Shown: positions 27,501 to 39,612 of the stretch, piece by piece
Layout: the number at the start of each line of letters is the position of its first letter
Position numbering within the stretch: the first letter of the stretch is position 1
NCBI RefSeq assembly: GCF_000972845.2
Contig: NC_040027.1
Location: 16,678,410 to 16,742,409, forward strand
Source: Larimichthys crocea
Lineage: Eukaryota; Chordata; Actinopteri; Sciaenidae
Reading direction: 5' to 3'
DNA: 64,000 nt
Program-made: the position numbers and the translations under genes
The notes under the pieces: model-generated
Database searches by the model: none
Told to the model about the DNA's origin: nothing
The model's input: the letters and a program-made list of their open reading frames with translations, nothing else

Positions 27501-30144
27501 CAGATGGTATCACAACATGCTTAGAATTATGCACACAATATGCAGCCCTAAACAGGATCACCAGACGAACTGAAAGGATAAAGCCAACGTCAGAGGCGAG
27601 TGTTCTTCATGTATCATTGTTTAGAAAAAGACAAATACAATTTTCACAAGCCTCTTTCAGTTTTTCTTGCACCCAAGAATGAATCAATACTTAAAATTTG
27701 TGTTCCCTCACAAAGAATCCATGCAGCAAATAAACTACAAATAAACTGTGTACTAAAATAAAGCTGTAAACTGTATGCTAAAATGTTGTGCATATGAAAC
27801 ATTTGTATGGTTTTGACTTTGGCTGCACCAAGGTCATACTTGCTGCGACAACAAATTGTCAGATTTAGATGTACAAAAGAAAAGAAAAAAATGGAGCAGC
27901 ACTTTGTAATCCACTGTGGGAAGCTTTGTTTGCAGAACTTGGCAAATTCTTCATAAACCTGCTTCTCAAGGACAATCATCTGCAGCTGGACTGAAATATA
28001 ACAACTGGTGGCACTGTTGTGCATTTCCTTTTCCACTTTACTGCCGTTGTAAACAATTGCACTTTGATAATTGATTTTTTAATTGCCATATTTTTGAATG
28101 TCTGTTATATTAACTTTCCCTCTATCCAGACTAGAGGCCATGTTTGTTCAAAACTCTTTTTAATAGCTAGCTAACATGTTTTGAACAGCAGCGTTGACCT
28201 TGTCAACAGTCCACTTTGATTTATTTTTTATTAATTTAGTTAAATTTATCCATCCTGTCCTGCATAGTGTTCTAAAAAGTTACCCAAAACATTCTTACAG
28301 TAAAAACTACATATTCTTCCAAAAGCACAGTCCAAACTGTCTTTCCACAAGTTAAGAATACAGAATACTGCTTGGCAGGGACATGGGAATAGATGGACAG
28401 AGGAATGAAGGGATGAGGGGTGATAGAGGTCTCCCAGCTGTCTAAGACCCAGGCTCGTCCCAGCACGCTGGTTCCCACTAATGACCAGAGGCCCTGAATT
28501 CCTGCAGCTCCCCTGGGACAACAGCTGCTGCCATCCCCAGCTTCTCTGCAGGCTTTGAAGGGGACGTGGCAGCAGTTGAGCTGGCTACAATCCTGCCTAG
28601 CAGAGCAGCAACTCAGGGATGGGGACAGACAGGCTTGTTGTGCCAGCAGGGTGGCTAAGCCTGCTGAAACCCTATCCAGCCAATTACTCCCTCCGAATGC
28701 CAAGCTGGCTCTCTAATGGAGAAACTGGGGACCACACGCTGTTAGGTCCTCTCGCAGGTTTACAGGTTTTACAGGTAAGCAGTAACACTCCCACTTCAGG
28801 TCAGGATTTTTTCTGTCCATCCTGACAGTTAGGACTAAATGGGGAGAAAAGCTCAGTTTGATTCTCTCCAAACCAATTTGTTTAAAATGACAAATTCCTT
28901 TTAGAGCTCTTGTTTCTCTCTGTCCCCCCTCCACTCACACATAGCCCCTGGTTAGGCTTACCCTTTAGACTATTTGCAGAGAAAGAGAGAGAGGAACTAC
29001 TATATAGAAAAGTAGTGGAAATGGCCAAACTAGGGGGGGTGGATGCCTATGGTTAGACTATCTAATCATTCTGTCCACGTTCCTTCTGTTCAGATAAGCA
29101 GCACAGCGCCTCCAGTGAGCCTTCCCTCCATCGACGGCATACATATACTTTAACACAGCTAATTTGTGCGAGTCTTGCAGCACTTGCACACCATTTAGAG
29201 ATACACTTCAGATTTCACTAGAGAACCAGTGGACCATATGGCGGGATGGAGGTCAGAATAAATAGAGCTGCTACAACCCAGGAGAAATACATTTAAAATA
29301 TGTATTGTTTCAGCAACCATTGTTCTCTGTCAAAGCTGTTGAAGTAGCAATGAGCATTACTGCTTTGGAGATGGATTGTAGCAGCTGTGGGTAAATACAG
29401 TAAAATGGGAATAGTTTTGCCGTGCCACAAAATCAACAAAAAAAACAAACAAAAAAACAAACGTACATCTAATTAGGTCCTTTCATTTAACGTTAAAGAA
29501 ATACCTAAGCTTTTCTATGGAATTTTTACACTACAGGAACTCAACAAATTGAATCAGAGAGAAATATGGAATTACAGGCTGAGAAAATTCATTTTGTTAC
29601 ATGTGACAGCTTCTGGACCATTCTTTTTTCCTCCGTGTTTACAAAACAATTTGTGAGAGTCCGCTGAACCAACTTTCCTCTAACAATGTGTTATGAGACA
29701 GAGAAAAACAAGAGAGAATCAATAGGACCTGTGGTCATGTATAATTTGCAGGGCCAGCACCTGGCTGCCAACAAATAAAGATTTTTTCCTGCACGTTGCA
29801 TTCAAGGATATTGGACAATTTTGTTGGAGGTAGGCGGTTATTTTCACCAAATCCTGGCTGCAGGTCAGCTGAAATGATTGAATCTCTGTAAGCTCTGTGG
29901 GTGCACACAGCACTGTCCCCATGTAAACAGGAGGCCTGAATGTGTTCTTCACACTTCTTTGCGTGTTATGTTTACATGCATGCGCAAGCTCAGCTGAGAC
30001 ACACTGACAAACTGCACCTTGCAGAAGTCATAGCCAAACCACACTGGCGGTAAAATAAATCTTTTTAATTGCATGGATAGTGGTGTGCGATTCTCAGCAT
30101 TTCTTCTGTGTATAATCTTCCTCCAACCATGCACTATGTGAGAA

Positions 30145-30148
<4 letters not shown>
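24512..30148. other. Unannotated intronic sequence
   Basis: AT-rich, mostly unique-looking sequence. A few GC-richer islands are present (25690-25930, 28380-28790). None has a convincing exon with splice sites and a recognised product. Confidence 0.35.

Positions 30149-30187
<39 letters not shown>
30149..30187 (+). repeat. (GT)n microsatellite
   Basis: About 19 GT units, uninterrupted. The Cys-Val open frames over it are artefacts of the repeat. Confidence 0.9.
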
Positions 30188-30188
<1 letters not shown>

Positions 30189-30342
30189 AGGTTGGTTGGC
30201 AGGCTGTGAGGCTGCCTTGGCTAGTCAGAGAGCTCTTCTCCCTGAACCAGCTGGGCCCTCCTGTCTCCCTCCAAAGCAGTCAGTGCAGACCACATGGCTT
30301 CACCCCCACTCTGAAAGGTGCCATTCAGCCTCACACAGCTAG

Positions 30343-30393
30343 ACACACATGGACACACACACACACACACTAGCAGACACACACACACACACA
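30343..30393 (+). repeat. Interrupted (CA)n microsatellite
   Basis: Two CA runs (30353-30370 and 30377-30393) separated by TAGCAG, with CA-rich flanks. It reads as UG-rich in the minus-strand transcript. Confidence 0.8.
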
Positions 30394-31958
30394 GAACCAC
30401 ACATATAATGTACACTAAAGCCCGGACAGAGAAATATCCAAAGCAACAGATTTTGCTGTGCACACACAGCAAACTAACCTGTTCAGCTGAGCACTAAGCA
30501 CTATATAATGTAACAAACCAGGCAATGTACATAAAAAAAAATGTAGATCATCCAAAGTGAGGAATTTCAGCGATATGAATGCAGCATTAGTTATAAGCAA
30601 CTATTCACATGTATTGCACGTAAATGTCTTAGCTAGCAATTCCGACAACGTCCCTTGTAAATATTTCATTAAATAATACACTTGGAATTAAAGTTGTTAT
30701 CCCAATATTTACTTTATATTATAAATTATGTAGTTCATTTAATGAATATCGTTATTCTGTGCGTCTGCTTTTACTACTGCTACTATATATACAACAACTT
30801 GTATTGTGTGTCTTGCTTTTTATGTTGTTTCTAACCTTTTCGTACTGTTAAACCTTTCTGCCGTTTAAAGAATGATAATAAATTATTTGTGATTTACGGC
30901 TACATGATTGTATTACAGTCCAAAAATGACATTTTATTTAAACATAGTTATCGTTTAGTTTTCGTTCTTTGTTCTGCATACCGTAACTATGTCATGAGGT
31001 AAAAACGTATTATACTGTAGTATTTTGAGTATTCAAACATATTCATCTCCAAGTTCATTTGTGTATAGAAGAGTGCCGTTTGGTACTTTGCATTGTCAAC
31101 AGTGTAATTCTGTAAAACAGGTAGTGAGCTTTTGATCTGTGCCGTGTTTGGTGGAAGGTGTTTTCTCTTTGATGCTTGTTCCATCAGCCTCTCTGGACGA
31201 GGTCACTGAGACGGACAAAGGTAAAGAGATTTTTTTTTGTGGCAAAGAGGCAAAGATGAAGAAGAGAGAGGGAGAGCAAGAGCAAGATGCTGGGAGGTCC
31301 AGGTCACATGGTGGACCCCAGGACCTTGTGGTGGAGGTAGCTCACTTCCCCTGAGCTACATTTACCCTTTAGCTGCAGTCAGGCAAGCGGGCTGAGTGGA
31401 CAGAGGTAGGTGGGAGGGGGTGGCGGGGGCACCGAGGGAATGAGAGAGAAAGCGAGACGAGTGAGCTGGAGAGAGAAATGTAGCATTGAATCTTAATGTC
31501 AGATCAGAGCTGAGCTGAGCGGCGAGGAGATCTCTCCTGCCAGCAGCGTACGCACAAGCATCTGTATCAAGGGTAAAATATTGTGATCTTTGATTATTCC
31601 CTCTTTCACCTTTCATTAATGTTATCCAGATAGAAGGCGAGGCAGCTTGACACGCACACACGGGAGCAGACGCGCAGACTCACAGACACACTGGTGAGAT
31701 AGCGCCGAATTTTGACAGAACCCTTTGTTTCCTCTGTGCTGTTGCTGTACATGACTTCACTGCAGCTGTAGGTCACATTCATTTCATATTGAGATGGAGC
31801 TGTCTGTAGACTGTTTTCAGCTTTTTATGTTCTGTTTGTGGCCTCGTGTGATAAGAGCGGATATAGGGAATTCGCCCTCATCAAGTGCAGTAAAGACAGA
31901 TAGGACTTTAATAAGTGGGTTACTAATGGAATCACATATAAGTAGAATCACTGTCTCG
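30394..31958. other. Unannotated intronic sequence
   Basis: AT-rich stretch (30600-31110) followed by a GA-rich patch (31225-31480). A short splice-framed open segment at 31188-31220 is discussed as a weak finding. Confidence 0.35.
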
Positions 31959-31983
31959 CACACACACACACACACACACACAC
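31959..31983 (+). repeat. (CA)n microsatellite
   Basis: About 12 CA units, followed by GTACACACA. Confidence 0.88.
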
Positions 31984-32031
31984 GTACACACAATAATATG
32001 TGAGGTGACTACAAGGAGGATGAGGAACAGG

Positions 32032-32254
32032 TAGGGTTGAGCGATATGGTTGAATTAATCATCAAAATATGAATTAGTATGATGTATATCATGATATGAT
32101 TATCTATCAAATGTATGTAAAATGCAAAATAAAATAAACTGTTAAACATTGAACTATATTTGGACAAAAAAACAATGATACTAATAAGATAAAATCATAT
32201 CCAAGATATATTTCAGATGAAACTAGATAAATGATAATATTGTATTATTCCCTA
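32032..32254 (+). mobile_element. Possible MITE with TAGGG...ATAT ends
   Basis: The left end reads TAGGGTTGAGCGATAT. The right end, reverse-complemented, reads TAGGGAATAATACAATAT, which gives imperfect terminal inverted repeats about 223 bp apart around an AT-rich interior. Fish genomes contain abundant non-autonomous DNA transposons with a TAGGGCTGCACGATAT-like end. Boundaries and family are uncertain. Confidence 0.4.
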
Positions 32255-34033
32255 GCACTAGGTAGGGGAGGGGTCTTCACTATTGTTTATTCTAATGGAA
32301 TCAAATGCTACAAATAAAATCCTGTTTCAATGTCGTGCAGGGATCACATTTCTCCGGATAAATAATTCAGACTGTACATGCTGGGAGGAGGGGTGTGGGG
32401 GGTAGAGGACGACAACTATCGGCGGGGGCTGACAGCCAGCGAGTCGAGACTTTGTCGTTCTCTCAGCATCTCAACCTCCAGTCCCTCCTTGACCTGGGAT
32501 AGGGAGCATCTTTTGATACCATTGCTGTAACCAGCTATCATTACACCCACAATGCAGCCAAAACACGCTGTTATCCTGTGTTACCTGCCTGATAGGCCCA
32601 GATTTAATATGTCCCTCCTGTCATTGACTGCTACCCCTGCTGTCAGATCATTTTTTTCTTAAACTGAGCTGCCATAGATTAAGAGACCCGGTCAGATTAA
32701 TGCAAAAGCACCCCTCCTTCGAACAGTCGGAGTAAGATTGTTGCAGCAGTGCTTCAGTCTTTCACTTTAACATTCAGGAATCAATCCCCGCTTCCAATCC
32801 AGCATATTAGGTTGATGCGTGCCAGCAGTCTAGGCAGGCAGCTGTTGAGGGCTGTACCTTTCCCTAAAGCACATTGTGCCGGCACTGCTCCCCGATTCCC
32901 TGATAACATTAATGCCAGGCAGATGTCCCTGAACTAGTCCAGACATTTTCTGAATATTTGAGTTGTAGACTGGCCTCTTTTCTCCCCCCCCTACCGAATT
33001 TCTTGAAAATCTCCCGTGGCTTTTAAGAGCAACACAATATTGACCCACAATATCTTCCACATCAACAACATCCAAGCCATTCGCTTCCCTAATGGTAGGA
33101 AAATCAATAGGTAACGAATGGGCTTATTTATATTTCAAGCGATGATGTGCCATGTTTTGGGTTTTGTGACAAGTTTATTGCTGTAGGGGATAACTGAGGA
33201 GGAGGATTTGCAATACAATAATGAAAAAAAAAAACATGTCTGTGGATCTCTATCAGCTGTTGTCATTCTATAGCAAATAACATCTGTTCCAGATGGGGAT
33301 CTCTTCCTTATCAAGACACTGCTCCACCTCTGTCATTAGTCTAAGTCCAACTCAGTAGCTAATCTAGAATGAAAAGACAGCAAGGCCCCTCAGCTCTCAT
33401 CCAATGACTTCTCCCACTATCAAAGCGTGCTTTGAAGTTCACATTTTATAAAAGTGGCTCAAGTGTCAGGTCAGAGTTCCCACAGCCAAAAGCATGTCAG
33501 TCATTTGAAGGCTCATTCTTCTTTCTAGTTATTCCCCAATGCAATCTCGGCTGTCTTTGTATTCTTTAGCAGGGGCCCTCTTCATGTTTATTGCAAAGAG
33601 GCAATCAAGATGGCCTGTGTTTGGACCTGGCCACAAGCCCCTAAGAAGTGAAGTGTCTGGGGACCCGCTTATTAACTTCTTTGCACAGAGACTCAATCGC
33701 CAATCATCCTTGACAATGCCAGTTCGCCTGATAGACTCATCGATGAGAGGGGGGCCAGGGGAAAAGTCAACAGAGTGCGGAAAAAAAGAATAAAGGACAG
33801 AAAAGGCAAACAAAGCACACATTAGGGAAAAAGGATGAAGCTGGTGCAAATACCAGTGCGAGATATATTGGATCTAGTGAGAGAAGAGGAATACAGGGGT
33901 GCGTTTTAAAGGAGAAAATACAAACTCACATTACGAGTTACCATGAACCATGGCAAGGCCAGGCCACTCAGAGCATGACCGCATCAACACTCGTACTTCA
34001 GGCGGTAGTGCTGCAATAATGACTCAGTCAGGA
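32255..34033. other. Unannotated intronic sequence
   Basis: Unique-looking sequence with mixed composition. No recognised repeat or exon, apart from a short A run at 33224-33234. Confidence 0.35.

Positions 34034-34059
<26 letters not shown>
34034..34059 (+). repeat. (CA)n microsatellite
   Basis: About 12 CA units, ending in TATACACAC. Confidence 0.88.
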
Positions 34060-34067
<8 letters not shown>

Positions 34068-35903
34068 GAATAGTGATGAATAATGTTAAAACACTCCTTC
34101 TTCCTTCATGCACCAAAGCAAAGGTTGCCCCAATCATCTTTTCGGCTGCTGCGGTTTTACAGCCCCAGAATGACTGCTTCTCTCTCCATTACCTCTACAC
34201 TCGTTTGACTGGCAGATGGGTGGAAAGACGGTGGATGGAGAGTGGGTGGGTGGGCAATCATGGGACTGTGTGTCACAGTGCGTGCGTGCTTGCAGCACTA
34301 TTTGTCGTCTCAGCAGATGAGATGGGAAAGGCAGGTGAGACGTGGCTGGGCCTTATTTAAAAGCCTCTTTACGGTGCCCACTGAACCAACGTTGGCATTC
34401 CCTAATGGTGCATCACAGACACGTCATCTCATGCTATTTCTCGTCATCCCTATGTCCTCTGTCCTTGTCTGTTGCAGACAATATAGGCATTACAATACAT
34501 GGCCGGAATTCACTCACTGTATTTTTGCGTCTTGCAGGAGTCCTAATCTGTTTAATCCACTGCTTCCATATCTCTGTTTGAATCATTCAGTTAAAGCAGT
34601 TGTCCTTTCCAGTCCAGTAGTAGCATGATCCAGTGATTTAAGTGAACAGTGAGGACTGACAGTGAGAGTGACAGTGAGAGGCTAATGGAGTTAATATGCT
34701 GAGATGGAGAAATAGTGGAGGAGAGGTTAGATTGGCGGGACAGACATGGAGATCTCGCTGAGTTACAGGTACTGAATCTAAATACAGATCTAAATTTCCG
34801 GGTGATTGTTTTCTCTAGAACTTTGTTTCTTGCTTCTCTGACTTTGTGCTGCTGCAACTGTTTTAGACCTGCAGAGTAAATGCACTCCAAAATCTATTAC
34901 TGTCCTCATGCATGCACCTAATGTGTAAAATTTGGATTTTATGCCAAACAAAAAATTAAATAAATAAAATATGTGTGCTGGCATTTTCATTTATCTGGTG
35001 GTTGCATACTGTTATATTCAATTTCCCCACACTAAAATGCTCCGCAAACATTTTCAGAGTAGAATTACAGTGTGTTGTATTGTGTAGACAAAAATAAAGA
35101 GTGACTGCATTGCATATATTTTGAGTTTGCTTTCATACTGATTGGAATGGCATTTATTTTTTGTCCATATCCTGAGGTGAAAAAGGCTTGTTTTCTTCTT
35201 TCCGGTCTCTTTCTTTGTCATCATTTATTTGTCCTGTCACTTTTCCTCTTGAGTTTGCGCTGTCTCTCATTTTTCTATGTGTCACTCATGCTCTTTTTAT
35301 GTCTCCAGTCATGAGATATCCAAGATCGTGCATGTGTAAAAACTGTCAGCCCTTATAAACATTATTAAAGTTTTCAATTAGAGTCACAAATAAACTTTTG
35401 ACTCTCATCAACTTATAACTGGAATCTGGACTGTGGCTTTTCTTTGTGTTTGTGTGTTTTCAAATAGGCCAATGTTTGTGCATGAGTGACAATGATTTTT
35501 GTTTCTCTCTTGTCAGTTTTTATATACACAAAAGCTCCAAATAGTCTTTGGCCTCTCTCAGTGAACAAACAGGACATTTTCTTTCCACATGGAGTGTAGG
35601 GAGCAAAGGTCTCGCAAAATTAGGGCAGAGACTTCAACGCTGGGCGAAGGCCAGGCAGTGAAGAGAGGAGGACAGAAACTAAAGTCTACTGTTGGCCTGA
35701 AGACGGTCAAACTGTGTGAAAAATATCACAATAACCTTCTTATTTTTGTATAAATAGATTAGTTCTTTATTATTAACTTGCATGGTGTAAATACAGACTT
35801 CAAAAACCCAATACTGCACATCATGACACTTGTCTAACTCAGTCTGACTCAACCCCAAAGTGGGGAGTGCAGCTTGTATCTCTGATGTATGAGTGTTATA
35901 TTT
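34060..35903. other. Unannotated intronic sequence
   Basis: Mixed sequence. A duplicated 12-base phrase (GACAGTGAGAGT-like) lies at about 34656-34680. No gene was recognised. Confidence 0.35.
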
Positions 35904-35950
35904 ATGTGTGTGTGCGCGTTGTGTGTGAATGAGTGTGTGTGTGTGTATGT
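35904..35950 (+). repeat. Degenerate GT-rich tract
   Basis: GT dinucleotides interrupted by GCGCGTT and GAATGA. Confidence 0.7.
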
Positions 35951-36287
35951 GCATAGATATATTTGCCTGTGTGTCTTCAGTCTGTTTTAATCTCCTCCCA
36001 TCTGCTGGTGGACCTCCTCTCCCTGTTCAGAGGCCTGCCGTGCCCCGCCCGATCTGCCGAGCCTGACCTTACTGTGGGTATGTGTGAGTGTGTGTGTCTT
36101 TGTGTGTGTGGTAGACTGCTTGATGAGCCTGGTTCCTTATGAAGTGGTGTCATTAAAGCAGAGAGAAGGAGCAAACGGGTGATTGCAGTGATTTGGCAGA
36201 GGTTGCACAGACTCTGTCCTCCAATCAGAGCCCTCGCTTGGCCTCCTCCAGCTCCACTGCAATCACAGAGCACCAAGTCCACAGAGG

Positions 36288-36313
36288 ACACACACACACA
36301 CACACACACACAC
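36288..36313 (+). repeat. (CA)n microsatellite
   Basis: About 12 CA units followed by CGCAAAGACACACAC. Confidence 0.88.
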
Positions 36314-36534
36314 GCAAAGACACACACCAGTTTATCAGCCCCAGGTATAGGCTTGTCATTGCCATTATCTGCTTACACTGTTAGCACATATAGCAGCAGA
36401 TTTGACATAGAAAGGTTGTATAAATTATTCTATTAAAAATCAACTGCACAGATGATTAAGTGCATAATAAATAAATCATGTTTATTTTATGTAAAATTCA
36501 AAATCAACTAAACTAACAACATAAATTGTGACAG

Positions 36535-36732
36535 TTAAGGACGAGTATGTAGGATTTAGTGGCATCTAGAAGCATAGTTGTGGATTGCAACCTCCTCCAC
36601 TCACCCTCCTGTTTCAAGAACAAATTATTTTCAGATTAATTTAAAATAACAAACACATAGTTATCCATATTACATTCATTTTCTGCCACATTCTATAAGT
36701 AGAGTCCTCTAAATCTCACAGTGGGCCTTTAA
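36535..36732 (-). mobile_element. MITE-like DNA transposon copy A, reverse orientation, internally deleted
   Basis: The left end is TTAAGGACGAGTATGTAGG followed by ATTTAGTGGCATCTAG; the right end is CTAAATCTCACAGTGGGCC then TTTAA. These form imperfect terminal inverted repeats. Reverse-complemented, the inner right side (GATTTAGAG, CTCTA, TAGAAT, ATAACTATGT) matches the left arm of the copy at 62533-62866. I recognise the family as a very common interspersed element of percomorph fishes, with the phrases GTGTAGGATTTAGTGGCATCTAG and ATTGCAACC. At 198 bp it is shorter than the other copy. Confidence 0.8.
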
Positions 36733-37225
36733 GGATAAAGAAAGACACTTCACAGTAGAGAATATGGAGTGCTGCAGAAGCTTCTTTCCTACTAATGTAC
36801 TGCACACAGGATGTTTTAAGCGAATGGAAATGAAATGGCCAATAAAATGAAAAAGTTCACAAAACAAAGTCTAAATAAGGCAAGCCTTAAAAAGGTCAGC
36901 TCTCTCATCCACCGCCGTGCCACAATACTGTATACATTCTAAGTAGGTTAGCATAGCGAGCCTCTGTGCTAATCTAGCATTCACTGTGAATAGAATAGAA
37001 GGTTCTATGAAGTGTGTAATAGCACTGTGAGATTACTGTTGGCATTCACAAACCCCTAACAGGCAGGTGCCTGTAAAATGAACAGGGAAATGTGACTGAT
37101 AGAAAAACTAGCATGTAATTCATTTTTTATTAGCGTCACGTCAACATGTCCAGTAGTTTGATGTTGCAAATCTTTTATACTGTACATAATGCTGCAAAAT
37201 TGTGAGAAAAAAAAGCACATCTGAA

Positions 37226-37228
<3 letters not shown>
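36733..37228. other. Unannotated intronic sequence
   Basis: AT-rich sequence between the MITE and the GA repeat; nothing recognised. Confidence 0.35.

Positions 37229-37256
<28 letters not shown>
37229..37256 (+). repeat. (GA)14 microsatellite
   Basis: Perfect GA run; CU repeat in the minus-strand transcript. Confidence 0.9.
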
Positions 37257-37261
<5 letters not shown>

Positions 37262-38359
37262 TTATAAAGTGTAGAGAATTGAGCACTAAATTGATCTGCA
37301 GTCTGTCTGTCCCCAAAGAGGTGGAGGTGCTATAATGAGAATGGCAGACCAGATGCATACGGGGGCCGTCTCTTCCCCATCTCCATGCCTCTCTGAAAGA
37401 AGACAAGTTTGTTTCTCAAGGTGATTGTTGCGGTGATAAGGGAGAGGGTGTTATTAAGGGTGACAGCGGAGGGGCTGAGAGGCAGTGGCTGACTGGATAA
37501 CCTTGTCCCCATCCCCGCCTCGCTTCCTTCTGCATGAGCATCTCCACCACTGGCTTGCCCTGCCTGCTTGCTCGTCTGAACACAATCTGCTGGCTGGAAT
37601 TACCTCCCGGCCCCAGGAAAACTAAACATGATTTCTGACCTTTCCTTTCTGTGTTCAACAGTAACCTTTGCTGATCCGCCTACGCTACGAGACCGTCGCA
37701 ACGAACGAGGGATGGAGTGGAAGGACTGTGTGGTTTTTTTTTTTTTTGCTGTTTCTTTTTTTAAACGGGGGGAGTGAGGATGAATGTGTGTTTAGCTGAA
37801 TTTATGTATGTATGCATACTTAAAGGTGAGAACACGCCACAGATGTGATAACTGCAACACTTGTGCAAGACCATGCAATCAAATAAAACGGCCCTGAAAT
37901 AAATGCTAGCTTACAATGTCCAATTTTTTGGACAGTTTGTGATGTACATGCAATATTATAAAGGTGTTTCTGTTATTTTGTCTACATGTTGTAAGTAGCT
38001 GCTGCTTCCATCTGTGTATGTGCTGACTGAGTGTACCACAGAAGTTGCAGTAATAGTGTATTTTGTTGGAAAAAAAAACAGTATGAGACACTGTGTTTGC
38101 AGAAACACTGCATCTTTCAACTAGCTAAATTCATTACATCATCACTCTGCTTCCTCTTGTTGTTCTTCGCTGTGTCAGCAAGTTTTGCAATGGTATTATC
38201 ATTAGTAGTTTGTTAGATAAGGCTAATTGATCTCCACCTACCCAGTGTATTTGCGAACTGTTGTGATCTACTTCTTCCACTGACTCTGCATAACTCCGAC
38301 AGCCTCAGCACAATCTGACCTCTCAGGAGCAAAAGCACATCCCTATAGAAATCCCTGTT
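37257..38359. other. Unannotated intronic sequence
   Basis: Mixed sequence with a 14-base T run at 37734-37747. No exon was recognised. Confidence 0.35.
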
Positions 38360-38990
38360 TGTCTGTTGCTCTCCCGCTTTCTCTCCCCTTGTCTGTCTTC
38401 CATAAACCAAAATTCACCCCTCCCCTCCTCTACTGTGCTGATGTGAGGCTAAATTTAAGAGCTTACGGGCAGAGTGACCTGAACATCCCAGACCAGCTTG
38501 TTGGAGTTAGCTGGCTGAACTCTGGGCTGGACGAGGCCTGCGCATCAGTATTGTTTGTGTAAGAGCACCAGAGGGGATTTGGACAAGAAGTGTGAGCTCT
38601 GAATGTGTGACCCACAGCCGGCCTTACCGTTGGATTAGCTCACCCTGATCCCCACAACCTCTGAACATGCTCCCTACTATTTCAGGATCTCTCCATTTAT
38701 GCCCAGCCAAGCACATTGTGGACCAGTAATCTATAGTTTTCTTCTCTCCAAAGGGAGAAGATATACTGTTCAGCTTTTTTGCTCTGCCCCCTTGCTGCCC
38801 CTCCCTCTCTGCTGGTTTATCCACACTTTTCTCTGTTTATTTTGCACTCTCTCTCCCACATTCAGTCTCTCAGAACAAATTCCCTTCTTTCACCTCTCTA
38901 CTCTCACCAATCTGTCTTTTCACCCCTCATTCCTCTCCCTCTAACTACCCCCCTCTCCTTCATTCCTCCTCTCTTTTCTAAAGGGGATCA
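38360..38990 (+). repeat. Pyrimidine-rich stretches flanking a unique segment
   Basis: CT-rich sequence at 38360-38430 and especially 38735-38990; it is purine-rich in the minus-strand transcript. The part at 38440-38560 is of balanced composition. The Leu/Ser/Pro-rich open frames over it are compositional. Confidence 0.5.
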
Positions 38991-39195
38991 GTGGAGCTTA
39001 GAGGCCTTCCTGCTTGCTTCATTACTGAGCTGCTCTGACATGGGGAACTCGTCTTTCTTGTAAGGAAAGGAGAACGCCACTGATGTTTAATACATGGCTC
39101 TGTTGTCTTTCACGCCAGATAAATTCATCATCAAAAACTGAGCGCAGAACAGCAACAGAGCATGTAAACCTGCTCTCTCAATCTAGATTCACAAT

Positions 39196-39279
39196 CTTTC
39201 TTTCTTTCTTTCTTTTTTTCCCCTCACTCTCCATTTAACTTATTGCCTCTCGCTCTGGTCTCTCTCTCTCTCTCTCTTT
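39196..39279 (+). repeat. (TTTC)n and (CT)n low-complexity sequence
   Basis: About five TTTC units at 39196-39220, then a CT run at about 39259-39279. Confidence 0.75.
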
Positions 39280-39521
39280 GTTCCGTCACATCTCAGTGAA
39301 CTGGAGCAAACCTTTTCATTGTCCTTCAGTCGGAGTAAACACACAAAAACACAATGCAACGCCGCCGCTTGGCCCACAACATGAAACACAGTTCATGCAA
39401 GAGAGAAAATTGACCCATTCTATTCAGCATACGTGTACATTGTGTAAATATGTAACCCGTACTGGACATGTCCCTGTGTGTGCACATGTGTTCCTGTTAT
39501 CATGTTCATCCAACTTCCCAC

Positions 39522-39612
39522 TGTGTGTGTGTGTGTGTGTGTTTGTCAGAGCTGTATGGGTATGTATGTGTTTGCCTGTTTGTCCTCTCTGTGTGTGTGG
39601 GTGTGTGTGTGG
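39522..39612 (+). repeat. Two (GT)n runs with a GT-rich spacer
   Basis: GT runs at 39522-39542 and 39590-39612, with TATGTATGTG between them. The Cys/Val open frames over this stretch are artefacts. Confidence 0.8.
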
